The notes: generated from the sequence alone by a model not told the origin. Counted from the stretch's first letter, positions 46,569-59,721 are shown. The stretch is 64,000 nt of DNA from Caulobacter sp. (GCA_017745235.1 JAGHZU010000014.1:1-64000); one strand, 5' to 3'. Program-made: numbers and translations.

Positions 46569-46834
46569 GGCGAGACTTCTACACAGCCGCCCAAATTGCG
46601 GCAAGCATTTTGCGCCACACGCGCAATCCGTCGCATGCCCCGCAAGATTATTCCAAGATCACGCTAAAGTCTGGGAGGCGTGAAAGGCAGCTGCGGCAAA
46701 CACGACGCCAAACTTCCCCATACCTCAGCAAGCCGGCGCGATCGTTTCCCTGGCGGACCATCGTTCTTCCGGCCCGGAGTTCGCCTTTTGCGATAGAGGC
46801 GGTTCCGGCGAGGACGAAAACGGGCGCCTGGCGG

Positions 46835-47545
46835 CTATTCCGATTCCGCTTCGCGCTTCTTCAGCCAGGAGCGGGCGATCAGGCCAGCGCCCAGCCAGAC
46901 CACCACCGCGATCACCAGCATGACGATATGCTGCTTGCCGCCGCCCCGCATGGCCTGGACGATCGAGTTTCCCGCAAAGGCCGTAAGGGCGATCTTGGGA
47001 ACGATGCCGATGGCCGTGCCGCCGGTGAAGTCGCGCACCTTCATCGGCGTGACCCCGGCGGCCATGTTGACGACGATGAACGGGGCCGAGGGCACCAGGC
47101 GCACGATCAGGCTGGCCAGGAAGCCGTTGCGCCCGATCAGTTTCATGAACTTGTTCACCCCGTCGCCGGCCAGGTCCTTCAGCAGGCGGCCGCCGAAGGC
47201 CCGGCCCATCCAGAACCCGACCAGCGAAGAGACCAGCGTGCCGATCCAGCTGTAGGCGAAGCCGGTCCAGGGGCCGAAGGCGACCACCGCCGCGGCGATC
47301 AGAACGAATTGCGGCACGCCGATGAAGGCCAGGACGGCGAAGGCGCTGACGGCCACCGGCAGCGCCCAGGGACCGTGCGCCGCGCCCAGCCACTGCTCGA
47401 CCGTGACCTCGCCGTTCAGGCCCAGCAGCTGGGCGCCGAACAAGAAGACCACCCCCACCCCGCCGAACAGCACGAAGGACACCGCCACCGTGCGCCAGGC
47501 GCGGGCGTCCATGTTGGTGACGAAGTCGATCAGGCGGCGAAGCAT
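46835..47545 (-). CDS. TVP38/TMEM64 (DedA-like) membrane protein
   Basis: 236 residues, about six TM segments. The VTT-domain phrase GPWTGFAYSWIGTLVSSLVG near 92-111 and LIVRLVPSAPFIVVNMAAGV near 147-166 (re-entrant helix with the Arg and Pro) identify the family. Members move lipids or ions across the inner membrane; here the substrate is unknown. Divergent from the ParA-like gene. Confidence 0.85.
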   Translation of the reverse strand: MLRRLIDFVTNMDARAWRTVAVSFVLFGGVGVVFLFGAQLLGLNGEVTVEQWLGAAHGPWALPVAVSAFAVLAFIGVPQFVLIAAAVVAFGPWTGFAYSWIGTLVSSLVGFWMGRAFGGRLLKDLAGDGVNKFMKLIGRNGFLASLIVRLVPSAPFIVVNMAAGVTPMKVRDFTGGTAIGIVPKIALTAFAGNSIVQAMRGGGKQHIVMLVIAVVVWLGAGLIARSWLKKREAESE

Positions 47546-47711
47546 TCGCCTGCGTCGCCCATGGCCAGTCCCCGGTCAAGCGCGGGGAACGCCCAAATCG
47601 CCCACGAGACGCGCATTTCCCGAGCGGGCGGGCCAAGACCCGCCCAGCCTGCGGTCAAGTTTCCCCCACCCACGCCTTGTCGTTGCGAAGCTGTCGTAAC
47701 GACCGGCTAAG

Positions 47712-47720
47712 TTATCCACA
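47712..47720 (+). promoter_or_regulatory. Consensus DnaA box
   Basis: TTATCCACA, the exact strong DnaA box, 44 bases upstream of the ParA-like gene. It stands alone in this gap. It could couple the gene to DnaA-ATP levels or merely titrate DnaA. Confidence 0.6.
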
Positions 47721-47763
47721 GGCATACTGTCCGGACCAGGCGCATTGGGGAGTGCATGGGAAC

Positions 47764-48426
47764 GTGAAGACCCTGGCTGTGATTTCCCGCAAGGGCGGCG
47801 CCGGCAAGACGACGTTGTCGATCAACCTCGCCCTGACCGCCCATCTGGCCGGCTGGAAGACCCTGCTGGCCGACATCGATCCGCAGCGTTCGGCAACCGA
47901 CGCCCTGCGCGCCCGCGCCGAGCCGGGCCCGACCCTGGCCGAGGCCAACGCCGGCAAGCTGTTCCAGATCAAGTCGCACGCCGCCAATGACGGCTGCCAG
48001 GTGATGCTGATCGACACCCCCGCCGCGCCCGACGCCGACGTCGCCCTGGCGGTCAATTCGGCCGACCTGTGCGTGCTGGTGTGCCGCCCGACCTTCCTGG
48101 ACATCGCCGCGGTGGCGCGTTCGGCCGAGATGGTGCGCCGCCTGGGCAAGGCCGGATTGATCGTGCTGAACCAGGCCCCGCCAAAGCGCGGCTCGCAGGA
48201 GCCCGCCGGCGTCCAGAAGGCGGTCGAGGCCCTGCGCTTCTGCGGCCTTCCGGTCGCGCCGGTGGGACTGCGCTCGCGGGCGATCTACCAGCAGGCCATC
48301 GCCCGGGGCCGCTCCGTCGCCGAGTGGGACGCCGCCAATCCGGCCGGCCAGGAGATCGAGCGGCTGTGGTCGCACCTGGCCGCCCAACTCGGCCTGGACG
48401 GCGGCAGGAAGGCCCGCGCGGTCTAG
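47764..48426 (+). CDS. ParA-like ATPase, orphan
   Basis: 220 residues from GTG 47764. Deviant Walker A RKGGAGKTTLSINLA with the signature Lys, A' LADIDPQRSATD, and Walker B CQVMLIDTPAAPD. It is shorter than chromosomal ParA and lacks the long N-terminal extension; no parB lies nearby. Related orphan ParA proteins position chemotaxis arrays or other cargo. A DnaA box lies in its promoter region. The start is GTG, because the frame before it has no similarity. Confidence 0.85.
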   Translation: MKTLAVISRKGGAGKTTLSINLALTAHLAGWKTLLADIDPQRSATDALRARAEPGPTLAEANAGKLFQIKSHAANDGCQVMLIDTPAAPDADVALAVNSADLCVLVCRPTFLDIAAVARSAEMVRRLGKAGLIVLNQAPPKRGSQEPAGVQKAVEALRFCGLPVAPVGLRSRAIYQQAIARGRSVAEWDAANPAGQEIERLWSHLAAQLGLDGGRKARAV

Positions 48427-48506
48427 CCGGCGCCGTTTCGGCGAATTCCGCCTAGCCGCCAGGCGTCGAACCCTGGCAGGTTCCGTCCAAACGAACGGAG
48501 CCCACG

Positions 48507-50391
<1,885 letters not shown>

Positions 50392-50402
50392 GAAGACGGA
50401 CC

Positions 50403-50431
50403 GGCGTCCGGAGGGTCGGCCTCCGGACGCC
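50403..50431 (+). terminator. Perfect 11-base hairpin after aspC
   Basis: GGCGTCCGGAG at 50403-50413 pairs with CTCCGGACGCC at 50421-50431, between convergent genes. No T tract follows. Confidence 0.65.
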
Positions 50432-50454
50432 GCTTCCAGGCCTGGCCTTGACGC

Positions 50455-51093
50455 CTAGCCGTCGATCCAGTCGGTCAGCCCCTCGCGGGCGTGGACCTCG
50501 CGCAGCGACGGCATGGCCCGCATCCGCCCCAGGTAGCGCGCGATATTGGGCCAGGCGGTGGCCGGCCGGGGCATGTTGCGCGACCAGCGCATCAGCATCG
50601 TGGCCATGAAGTCCGCCGCCGACAGCTTCTCCCCCAGCAGATAGGGACCGCCCGCCGCCAGTTGGGCGTCTATCCGATCCCACGCCGCCTCGATGCGCGA
50701 GCGCGCCGCCGCCTGGGCGTCCTCGGCGGCGTCCCGCCCCGCCGGTTCGTGCGGATAGAACCAGGCGCGGAAGGCCGGCAGCACGGTGTTGGCCAGATAG
50801 ACCATGGCCTGCAGGTAGGCGGCGCGTTCCGGCGCCTCGACCGCCGGGGCCAGGGCCTTTTCCGGATGACGCTCGGCCAGCAGCATGCAGATCGCCGTGC
50901 TCTCGCACATGGGCGCGCCGTCGACGATCAAGGTGGGCACCACCCCGGCCGGATTGAGCTTCAGATACTCGGGCTGCTTGTGCGCGCCGGTGGCGGTGTC
51001 GGTCAGGACCAGTTCGAACGGCGCGCCGATCTCGATCAGCATCCAGTGCGGGGCCAGGGCCGCCGTGCTGGGGCTGTAGTAGAGTGTGTACAT
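50455..51093 (-). CDS. Glutathione S-transferase family protein
   Basis: 212 residues. N-terminal thioredoxin-like domain MYTLYYSPSTAALAPHWM, cis-Pro NPAGVVPTLIVDGA near 47-60 and CESTAICMLLAERHP near 63. The helical C-domain has GEKLSAADFMATMLMRW. It is not closely similar to the GST at 5152-5877. Substrate unknown. Confidence 0.86.
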   Translation of the reverse strand: MYTLYYSPSTAALAPHWMLIEIGAPFELVLTDTATGAHKQPEYLKLNPAGVVPTLIVDGAPMCESTAICMLLAERHPEKALAPAVEAPERAAYLQAMVYLANTVLPAFRAWFYPHEPAGRDAAEDAQAAARSRIEAAWDRIDAQLAAGGPYLLGEKLSAADFMATMLMRWSRNMPRPATAWPNIARYLGRMRAMPSLREVHAREGLTDWIDG

Positions 51094-51165
51094 GGAAAAA
51101 TCCCTCGCCCGAGACGGGGCGAGGGATCGTTCAGCGCGGGCGGCCTGTCAATCGGCCTGGAAGGT

Positions 51166-51402
51166 TCAGTGCTTTTCGCGCCAGGCGGCCTTGGCCGCGT
51201 CCTTGGTCAGGTTCAGGTGCACGCCTTCGTCGTCGACGTGATCAACCCAGGTGACGGGGATCATGTGGTGCTTGAGGCCGCCGCCGAGGTCGAACTTGGC
51301 CAGTTCGATCTCCAGCCCGACCACGTGGTCGACCCGGCCGACGTGGCCGCCGTCCGAGCCGACCACTTCCTGGTGCTCGCGGATCAGAGAGGTGTCGATC
51401 AT
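51166..51402 (-). CDS. DUF2171-type small protein
   Basis: 78 residues: MIDTSLIREHQEVVGSDGGH, VGRVDHV, IPVTWVDHVDDEGVHLNLT. This is the PRC-barrel-like DUF2171 pattern seen in many alphaproteobacterial small soluble proteins. Function unknown. It lies 72 bases upstream of the GST gene on the same strand, so cotranscription is possible. Confidence 0.75.
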   Translation of the reverse strand: MIDTSLIREHQEVVGSDGGHVGRVDHVVGLEIELAKFDLGGGLKHHMIPVTWVDHVDDEGVHLNLTKDAAKAAWREKH

Positions 51403-51533
51403 CGCTTTCCTCCTCGAGATGGACCTTTCCCCAGAACGGATCGCGGCTCGGTCAAGTTTCCGCCACCGATCACCGCCTTTGCTGGACGGGCCATCCTGGC
51501 TATCAGTGATGCGCCCCCTCTTTGGAGACGTCG

Positions 51534-52469
51534 ATGATCCGCCCGCTCGCCGCCGCCCTGCTGCTGATGACCGCTGCGGCGGGTCCGGTCCTGGCCCAGG
51601 CGCCGGCCGCCTCGCAGGCGACGCAAGCCGCGGCTCCCCTGCCCCGCGTCGACGCTGTGTTCGCCGACGACGGCGTGACCCTCACCGACGGCGGCAAGAG
51701 CGTCCTGTTCTATCGCACCAAGCCGGCCGACGAAGCCCGCGAGCCCGGACGCCTCAACTACGTCCATCCGCTCTACGCGCCTGACGGCACGGTGCTGACC
51801 GAGGACCGCCCCGCCGACCACCTGCACCAGCGCGGGGTGTTCTGGAGCTGGCACCAGGTGCTGGTCGACGGCAAGAACGTGGCCGACGGCTGGTACATGA
51901 AGGGCCTGACCTTCCATGTCCGCGAGAAACGCTTCAAGGGCGACAGTGTCGGCGGCGGGACGCTGGTGGTCAACGCCGACTGGATCGTCAATTCCGGGCC
52001 AGAGGTGGCCTATGTGGCGCGCGAGACCACGAAGGTTCGGGTCTACCGCCTGAAGGACGGGGCGAGGCGCATCGACTTCGACACGGTGATCACCTCGCGG
52101 GTCGAGACGCTGGCCCTGGGCGGCAGCGACGACGAGAAGGGCTATGGCGGCTTCTCCATCCGCCTGGTGCGGCCCGACCTGCTGGCCTTCGGCTCCGACG
52201 GCAAGGCCGTGACGCCGACGCTCGGCCCCGTGGACGCCGGCAAGTCGATGGGCTTTGCCTGGATGCAGGTTCCCGGCGCTCCTGCCTGGACCGTGGGAAT
52301 GAGCTGCCGCGCGAACGGCACGCCGATCAGCCGCTGGATCCTGCGCAAGGAGTTGTCGATGCAGAACTGCGTCTTCCCCGGCCGCGCGCCCTTCGTGCTG
52401 CGCGAGGGACAGACGCTGCGGCTGCAGTCGACGCTGGTCATCCGTCCGGCTACGCCGGTCAAGAAGTAG
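51534..52469 (+). CDS. PmoA-like secreted protein (DUF6807)
   Basis: 311 residues. Signal peptide to about residue 21 (LAQAPA), then the family phrase RPADHLHQRGVFWSWHQV near 86-103 and RIDFDTVITSR near 176. The C-terminal half is beta-rich. These proteins were named after a plasmid-borne methane-oxygenase-like label that does not reflect their function, which is unknown. GGAG lies six bases before ATG. Confidence 0.75.
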   Translation: MIRPLAAALLLMTAAAGPVLAQAPAASQATQAAAPLPRVDAVFADDGVTLTDGGKSVLFYRTKPADEAREPGRLNYVHPLYAPDGTVLTEDRPADHLHQRGVFWSWHQVLVDGKNVADGWYMKGLTFHVREKRFKGDSVGGGTLVVNADWIVNSGPEVAYVARETTKVRVYRLKDGARRIDFDTVITSRVETLALGGSDDEKGYGGFSIRLVRPDLLAFGSDGKAVTPTLGPVDAGKSMGFAWMQVPGAPAWTVGMSCRANGTPISRWILRKELSMQNCVFPGRAPFVLREGQTLRLQSTLVIRPATPVKK

Positions 52470-52480
52470 AGAGCCGGGCC

Positions 52481-52657
52481 ATGGCCGAGATCGTCAACCT
52501 GAACCAAGCCCGAAAGGCCAAGGCCAAGGACGCGGCCAGGACAAAGGCCGTCGAGAACCGCGCCAAGTTCGGCCGCACCAAGGCTGACAAGGCGCTGGAC
52601 GCCGCCAAGGCCGACAAGCTCAGGCGCGACCTGGACGGCGCCAAGCGCGAGGATTGA
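52481..52657 (+). CDS. DUF4169 family protein
   Basis: 58 residues, highly charged (Lys, Arg, Asp, Ala), starting MAEIVNLNQARKAKA and containing NRAKFGRTKADKALD. This is the DUF4169 pattern. In many alphaproteobacteria it sits beside a ribbon-helix-helix gene, and one lies 2 kb away here (54727-54954). Role unknown. Confidence 0.78.
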   Translation: MAEIVNLNQARKAKAKDAARTKAVENRAKFGRTKADKALDAAKADKLRRDLDGAKRED

Positions 52658-52660
52658 AAC

Positions 52661-52789
52661 CTAGCGCGGCGCCAGGTAGCGGCGGGCCTTGCACGCCGGC
52701 GCCTTGTCACGCGCCGCCAGCCAGCGCTGCACGGCCAGCACCCAGCCAAACGTGGTTTCCTTATGGGTCTTGAGGGCTTCGTCCATCAT
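52661..52789 (-). CDS. Small hypothetical protein
   Basis: 42 residues starting MMDEALKTHKETTFGWVLAV and ending ARRYLAPR. AAGGA lies six bases before the ATG pair. No family recognised. Reality supported only by the ribosome site and its fit between DUF4169 and the lysR-type gene. Confidence 0.35.
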   Translation of the reverse strand: MMDEALKTHKETTFGWVLAVQRWLAARDKAPACKARRYLAPR

Positions 52790-52881
52790 CGGCGTCCTTC
52801 CAGCGAGGCGACGCCGGGAAAATCGCCGTTCTCTCGCCAGGTGACAAACGCGGCTTCCTTGCCTATGCATAAGCCTCACTT

Positions 52882-53865
52882 ATGCCAGACATCCTCGCCA
52901 GCCTGCCGCTCAGCGCCATACGGATCTTCGAGGCGGCCGCCCGCCTGAAGAGCTTCACCCGTGCGGCCGACGAACTGGGCGTCACCCAGGCGGCGGTCAG
53001 CTGGCAGGTGAAGGCGCTGGAGGCCCGCCTGGGTCAGCCGCTGTTCCTGAGGCGTCCGCGCGAGGTGGCCCTGACGCCGGCGGGCGAACGCCTGTCACGG
53101 GCCGCCACCGACGCCATGGCCCTGCTGCGGGCGGCCGTGTCCGACCTGGTCGACGCCGACGAGGGCGTGCTGGCCATCACCACGATGCAGAGCCTGGGCG
53201 GTCACTGGCTGGCGCCTCGCCTGGGCGGTTTCCAGATCGCCCATCCGAAGATCGCGGTGCGGATCGAGGCGTCCAGCCGCACGGTCGACCTGCATCGCGA
53301 GCCGATCGACCTGGCCTTGCGCGCCGGCCAGGGCCAGTGGCCGGGCCTGACGACGCACTTCCTGGTCCCGTCGGTCCAGACACCGCTCTGCACGCCGACC
53401 TTCCTGGCCTCGGTCGGCGGCCTGAAACATCCCGCCGACTTGCTGGAGGTTCCCCGGATCGGCCTGGCGCGAGAGTGGTGCGAATGGTTCGAGACGGCGG
53501 GCGTCGAGATGGACGGCGACCGACACGCCCCCCGCCTGGCCGCCGACGCCCAGGCGCTGGAGGTGGCCAGCGCCCTGGCCGACCAGGGCGTGGCCCTGGG
53601 TTCGCCGATCTTCTTCGCGCAGGAACTGGCCCAGGGCCGGCTGGTGATGCCGTTCGACATCGTCGCGCGCTATCACGGCGGCTACTGGCTGGCCTATCCG
53701 ACCGAACGGGCGCGCGTGCGCAAGGTCGCGGCGTTCCGCGACTGGGTGCTGGAGCAGGCGCAGTCCGACCCGATGATCGCCCACTACGCGGCGCTGGAGC
53801 CAGGCCGCCTGAGCGACGAACGCTCGCCGCTGAAGCGTGACGCCGCTAAGCCGCCTGGGCCGTAA
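52882..53865 (+). CDS. LysR-family regulator (GcvA-like)
   Basis: 327 residues. N-terminal wHTH: IRIFEAAARLKSFTRAADEL, GVTQAAVSWQVKALEARLGQ, then the effector domain with ITTMQSLGGHWLAPRLGGF near 94 and GVALGSPIFFAQEL near 235. No neighbour suggests the ligand; the family usually regulates a divergent gene, but only a 42-codon frame lies there. Its 3' end overlaps the Coq4-like gene by 20 bases. Confidence 0.87.
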   Translation: MPDILASLPLSAIRIFEAAARLKSFTRAADELGVTQAAVSWQVKALEARLGQPLFLRRPREVALTPAGERLSRAATDAMALLRAAVSDLVDADEGVLAITTMQSLGGHWLAPRLGGFQIAHPKIAVRIEASSRTVDLHREPIDLALRAGQGQWPGLTTHFLVPSVQTPLCTPTFLASVGGLKHPADLLEVPRIGLAREWCEWFETAGVEMDGDRHAPRLAADAQALEVASALADQGVALGSPIFFAQELAQGRLVMPFDIVARYHGGYWLAYPTERARVRKVAAFRDWVLEQAQSDPMIAHYAALEPGRLSDERSPLKRDAAKPPGP

Positions 53866-54631
53866 ACCGGTCGCGATGCTGGACGGGAATGCTCTCGTAG
53901 GCGGCGGCGGGGGCCACTTTCAGCTGACGACGGGCCTCGTCCAGCGGCATGGCGAACAGGGCCGGATAGTCCACCTCGGGCAACCAGGAGGCTTGGCGGC
54001 CATGTTTCCAGGCCTCGCGAACGGCCTGGCCGTAGGGCAGCCCCGACTTCTGCTTGGCGAACTGTCGGGCGCCGGCCAGGGCGATGACGGCGAAGCCCAG
54101 GCTGCGGGTCTGGGCGTAGGAGAAGGCCACGACGCAGACCTCGCCGAGCGCGTCGGTCCCGTAGCCGGTCAGCACATGCCAGACGTCGTGCACGTCGCGC
54201 ATGCGGCGGGCGTACCAGGCCAGCGGATGGGCGGCGTCGACGTCGGCTTCCTTGACCTTGCGGCTCTCCTCGGCCAGCCCTTCGGCCGACAGGCCGCGGG
54301 GAGCGATGAAGTCGCGATAGGCCGCACCTACGGTGCCAGGACCGAACTGGGCCAGCCATGCCGGGTCCGACAGCCTCTCGGCGAACTCGTCGCGCTCATA
54401 GGCGATGCGCCCGCCCTGCGGCGTGCTGAGCAGGCGGCGATAGCCCCTGGGGATCGCCTTGCCCGACAGGGCCCGCATGATCTCGAACACCTGGGCGGTG
54501 TCCTCCTTGTCCGCGATCAGGCGCCGAACCGCCTTGAGAGCCCGCAAAGGCTGCATGTTGAAGGCGTCTCGCTGGCGACGCATGGGCTCGCGAACCTTTT
54601 GCGCGTCGAGGACTTGCGTAGCGGCGTTCAT
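53846..54631 (-). CDS. Coq4-like ubiquinone-biosynthesis protein
   Basis: 261 residues from ATG 54631 (AGGAG eight bases upstream). The Coq4 zinc motif HD-x2-H-x11-E is complete: HDVWHVLTGYG then TDALGE, near 155-171. Coq4 proteins act in ubiquinone synthesis, in some organisms as the C1 decarboxylase-hydroxylase. An inverted repeat at 54655-54681 sits over its promoter region. Confidence 0.82.
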   Translation of the reverse strand: MNAATQVLDAQKVREPMRRQRDAFNMQPLRALKAVRRLIADKEDTAQVFEIMRALSGKAIPRGYRRLLSTPQGGRIAYERDEFAERLSDPAWLAQFGPGTVGAAYRDFIAPRGLSAEGLAEESRKVKEADVDAAHPLAWYARRMRDVHDVWHVLTGYGTDALGEVCVVAFSYAQTRSLGFAVIALAGARQFAKQKSGLPYGQAVREAWKHGRQASWLPEVDYPALFAMPLDEARRQLKVAPAAAYESIPVQHRDRFTAQAA

Positions 54632-54654
54632 AGGGCATGCTCCTGCTGGACCCC

Positions 54655-54681
54655 ATAAAGATGACACAGCGTCATCTTTAT
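54655..54681. promoter_or_regulatory. Perfect 11-base inverted repeat, likely operator
   Basis: ATAAAGATGAC and GTCATCTTTAT around five bases. The layout (TGAC-N5-GTCA core) fits a TetR-family operator. It lies between the divergent Coq4-like gene and the ribbon-helix-helix gene, so it may control both. No TetR gene occurs in the window. Confidence 0.65.
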
Positions 54682-54726
54682 TCAAGTGGGTTCAGCGACC
54701 CCTGCTACGCGAATGGGGACTGGCCG

Positions 54727-54954
54727 ATGGGTAGTTTGAAGAAGCGATCGATCAACCTGGCCGGACACGCCACGTCCCTGGCCCTCGAACCCGAGTTCTG
54801 GGCCGTACTTCAGGGCGCGGCCGCGGTGGACTCCGTCAGCATAGCCGCCCTGATCCAGCGCATCGACGCCGATCGCGGCGAGCGCCCGCTGGCCTCGGCC
54901 TGCCGGGTGTTCGCCCTGCAACGCGGCATCGCCGGGACCGCCGGCGTCGTCTAG
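54727..54954 (+). CDS. Ribbon-helix-helix protein (RHH_4 type)
   Basis: 75 residues from ATG 54727. SLKKRSINLAGHATSLALEP is the DNA-binding strand, followed by two helices (FWAVLQGAAAVDSVSIAALI, RPLASACRVFALQRG). This is the RHH_4 family that usually accompanies DUF4169. The longer open frame upstream would erase the operator and is not used. Probably a small transcription factor; target unknown. Confidence 0.8.
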   Translation: MGSLKKRSINLAGHATSLALEPEFWAVLQGAAAVDSVSIAALIQRIDADRGERPLASACRVFALQRGIAGTAGVV

Positions 54955-55190
54955 CGCTCCACGCCCGGCCCAGGACGGGGAATGGGCGGCGGGTTGGGAT
55001 TGGGCGAGCGTTCGGGCCGGCTCGGGATCTCCGGCAACCGCACGGCCAACCGGTCCGGATCCAGCGTCAGAAGACCCGACCGCCAGCCGGCAAGGACAAG
55101 CAGGGCCACCAGCAATACGACGGCCAGCAACGTCCCGCCGGCCAGGCCAACCTCGCCGCGATGAAGATGCTCATGAGGATGGCGCGCCAC
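54951..55190 (-). CDS. Single-pass membrane protein, small
   Basis: 79 residues: a charged N-terminus, one TM near 17-36 (GGTLLAVVLLVALLVLAG), and a Pro-rich C-terminal tail. No family recognised. Its stop overlaps the ribbon-helix-helix gene by four bases. Confidence 0.5.
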   Translation of the reverse strand: MARHPHEHLHRGEVGLAGGTLLAVVLLVALLVLAGWRSGLLTLDPDRLAVRLPEIPSRPERSPNPNPPPIPRPGPGVER

Positions 55191-55199
55191 GGCCGCCTC

Positions 55200-55412
55200 C
55201 TAGCCCGCTGGCTTCGGCGCCGGAGCTTCCGGCGTCTTGGGCGCGTCCGGCAGCTTGGGCGCGGTCGCGGAGATATCGACGTCGACCTTCTTCTTCTGAG
55301 TCATGCCGCCGCTGAACATGAAGAACGCCAGCACCGCCACGACCACCAGCAAGGCGCCGACGATGAAGGCCAGTCCGGCGTTACCCCCGCCCGAGTTCGA
55401 ACCTTCGGCCAC
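55200..55412 (-). CDS. Small single-pass membrane protein
   Basis: 70 residues from GTG 55412 with GGGAGA six bases upstream. Gly/Ser N-terminus, TM near 13-33 (GLAFIVGALLVVVAVLAFFM), then a Lys/Pro/Ala-rich tail. The long open frame beyond it is the shadow of the helicase gene. Function unknown; the layout resembles the neighbouring gene. Confidence 0.6.
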   Translation of the reverse strand: MAEGSNSGGGNAGLAFIVGALLVVVAVLAFFMFSGGMTQKKKVDVDISATAPKLPDAPKTPEAPAPKPAG

Positions 55413-55529
55413 TTTGATCTCCCTTTGTTTCGTCCCGAAGGCGAAACGGGGAGCGCCGCCCCCGGGTTCCTGCCGCGACAGACGGGCGCGAGGCCTTAAG
55501 CCGGCGGAACTTTGTGCTACATATGTTCC

Positions 55530-57941
<2,412 letters not shown>

Positions 57942-57995
57942 GGCGCTTGGACGCGGCGTATTGGTCGACCGGAAAATGAGGCCCATATCCGGTAG

Positions 57996-58745
57996 ATGAC
58001 CCTGCCCCGCATCCGCGTCGTCGACCTGGAGACCGCCGGAAACGGTCCGCACGATGTCTGCGAGATCGGCTGGCAGGACGTCGTGCAGTCTCCGGAGGGC
58101 CTTTGGCGCATCGCCGAGGAACGCGGCGGCCTGCTGGTCAATCCGGGGCGGCCGATCACGGCGGAGACCATGTCGGTCCACCACATCATCGACGCCGACG
58201 TCGCCGGCGCGCCGTTCTGGAAGGCGGTCGCGGGCGACGTGCTCAGGCCCGAAGGCGGCGTCCAGGCCCTGGCCGCCCATCGCGCGGCGTTCGAGCAGCG
58301 CTACTGCACGCCCCGGTTCACGGGCGGCGCGCCATGGATCTGCACGTGGAAGTGCGCCCTGCGCCTTTGGCCTCACCTGACCAGCTTCTCCAACCAGATG
58401 CTGCGCTATCAGCGCATGCCCGAAGGGCTGGTGCGCGAGCTGGGCCTGCCCGCCCACCGCGCATTGCCCGACGCCTACGTCACGGCCCACCATCTGCGCG
58501 ACATGTTGAACGAGGCCTCGCTGGAACAGCTGCTGGCCTGGAGCCTCGAACCCGGCCTGCTGCCGCGCGTGCCCGCGGGCCCCGACCGGGGCAGGCCGTG
58601 GAGCGCGCTTGGCGGCGAACCGCTGCGGGTCCTGGCCCGGGATCGCGACCCTAACACCCGGTTCAGCGCCGAGACCGAACTGCGCCGCCGGGGCGAGGCG
58701 TTGGGGCCGGAGGCGCCGCCGCCAGCCCAGCACAGATTGCTCTGA
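57996..58745 (+). CDS. DEDD-family 3'-5' exonuclease (ExoX-like)
   Basis: 249 residues. Exo I IRVVDLETAGNG (DxE, near 6-17); Exo II MSVHHIIDADVAGAPFW near 59-75 and AAHRAAFEQRY with Asp replaced by Arg; Exo III HRALPDAYVTAHHLRDML near 154-171 (HxxxxD present). A C-terminal DUF3820-like segment (DRGRPWSALGGEPLRVLARD) matches ExoX-type proteins. The Exo II acid is not obvious, so activity may be reduced. 55 bases after the helicase. Confidence 0.78.
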   Translation: MTLPRIRVVDLETAGNGPHDVCEIGWQDVVQSPEGLWRIAEERGGLLVNPGRPITAETMSVHHIIDADVAGAPFWKAVAGDVLRPEGGVQALAAHRAAFEQRYCTPRFTGGAPWICTWKCALRLWPHLTSFSNQMLRYQRMPEGLVRELGLPAHRALPDAYVTAHHLRDMLNEASLEQLLAWSLEPGLLPRVPAGPDRGRPWSALGGEPLRVLARDRDPNTRFSAETELRRRGEALGPEAPPPAQHRLL

Positions 58746-58777
58746 GCGCTTTTTTGTGCGGCGGCCCTCCCGCTGGA

Positions 58778-58817
58778 TGCCATCCCGGACAGTCTCTTCG
58801 AGGTTCCCGGTATGACA
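58778..58817. repeat. Degenerate inverted repeat
   Basis: TGCCATCCCGG and CCGGTATGACA around 18 bases, between convergent genes. A decayed relative of the repeat ends at 17717 and 17824. Confidence 0.5.
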
Positions 58818-58867
58818 GCGCTTTATTGGGGATCCGTCGAACGAACTCGGCGTCCCTTTCCCCCCGC

Positions 58868-59422
58868 CTAGCGGCGCACCCGCGCAGGATTGCCCACCAC
58901 GGTGGCGCCGGCGGGCACGTCACGGGTGACCACGCTGCCGGCGCCGATGATGGCGTCGTCGCCGATGGTCACGCCCGGCACGACGATCGAGCCTCCGCCG
59001 ATCCAGACGTTGGAGCCGATGCGGACCGGACGGCCGAACTCGATCCCGGTGCGCCGCTCGGCAGGATCGCGCGGATGGTCGGCGGCGTAGATCTGCACGT
59101 GCGGGCCGATCTGGCAGCCGGCTCCGATCGTCACATGGGTGACATCCAGGATCACGCAGTTGAAGTTGAGAAACGCCCCCTCGCCGATCGCGATGTTGTA
59201 GCCGTAGTCGCAGTGGAACGGCGGGCGGATCATCACGCGCTCGCCCACCTGGCCAAGGCCTTCGCGCAACAGGGCGTGGCGTTCGGACACCGGCAGGTCC
59301 GGCGCGTTGTATCGCGCCATCCAGGCTACGGCGGCCTCGTGATCGGCCACGATCTCGGGATCGACGGGATTATAGAGGTCGCCGGCCAGCATGCGCTCTT
59401 TCTGGGTGCGGACGTCGGTCAC
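58868..59422 (-). CDS. maa: Maltose/galactoside O-acetyltransferase family protein
   Basis: 184 residues. N-terminal Mac domain (EKRMLAGDLYNPVDPE-like QKERMLAGDLYNPVDPEIVA) followed by a left-handed beta-helix of hexapeptide repeats (IGAGCQIGPHVQIYAADHPR, IGSNVWIGGGSIVVPGVTIG, IGAGSVVTRDVPAGATVVGN). The His in ADHP is the catalytic base. It acetylates sugars from acetyl-CoA as a trimer. Symbol is a family label. Confidence 0.88.
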   Translation of the reverse strand: MTDVRTQKERMLAGDLYNPVDPEIVADHEAAVAWMARYNAPDLPVSERHALLREGLGQVGERVMIRPPFHCDYGYNIAIGEGAFLNFNCVILDVTHVTIGAGCQIGPHVQIYAADHPRDPAERRTGIEFGRPVRIGSNVWIGGGSIVVPGVTIGDDAIIGAGSVVTRDVPAGATVVGNPARVRR

Positions 59423-59721
59423 GGGCGAGTCTCCTTCGGCTCCCTCATGCCAGAGCCGGGACCGTTCTCAAAACAGCAGCGCGGCGACTCGGGTGAGTCG
59501 CGCGAAACCGCCCCTTGCGCCACCCGAAACGGGTCCCCATTTCCGCGCCTCGCCAAGGCAACCATCGGCTTTCATCGTCGCTATCCCAAGCGAGGAGCCG
59601 AATTGCGCGGCGCCCCTGTGCTAAAGCGGCGCAGCGGCGCGACAACCCCTTTCAAAGCTGTCGCGTTTCCATATCTAATCCTAGAAGGCGGGTCGTTCGC
59701 TCGCCGGGAGAAAACGGTTCG

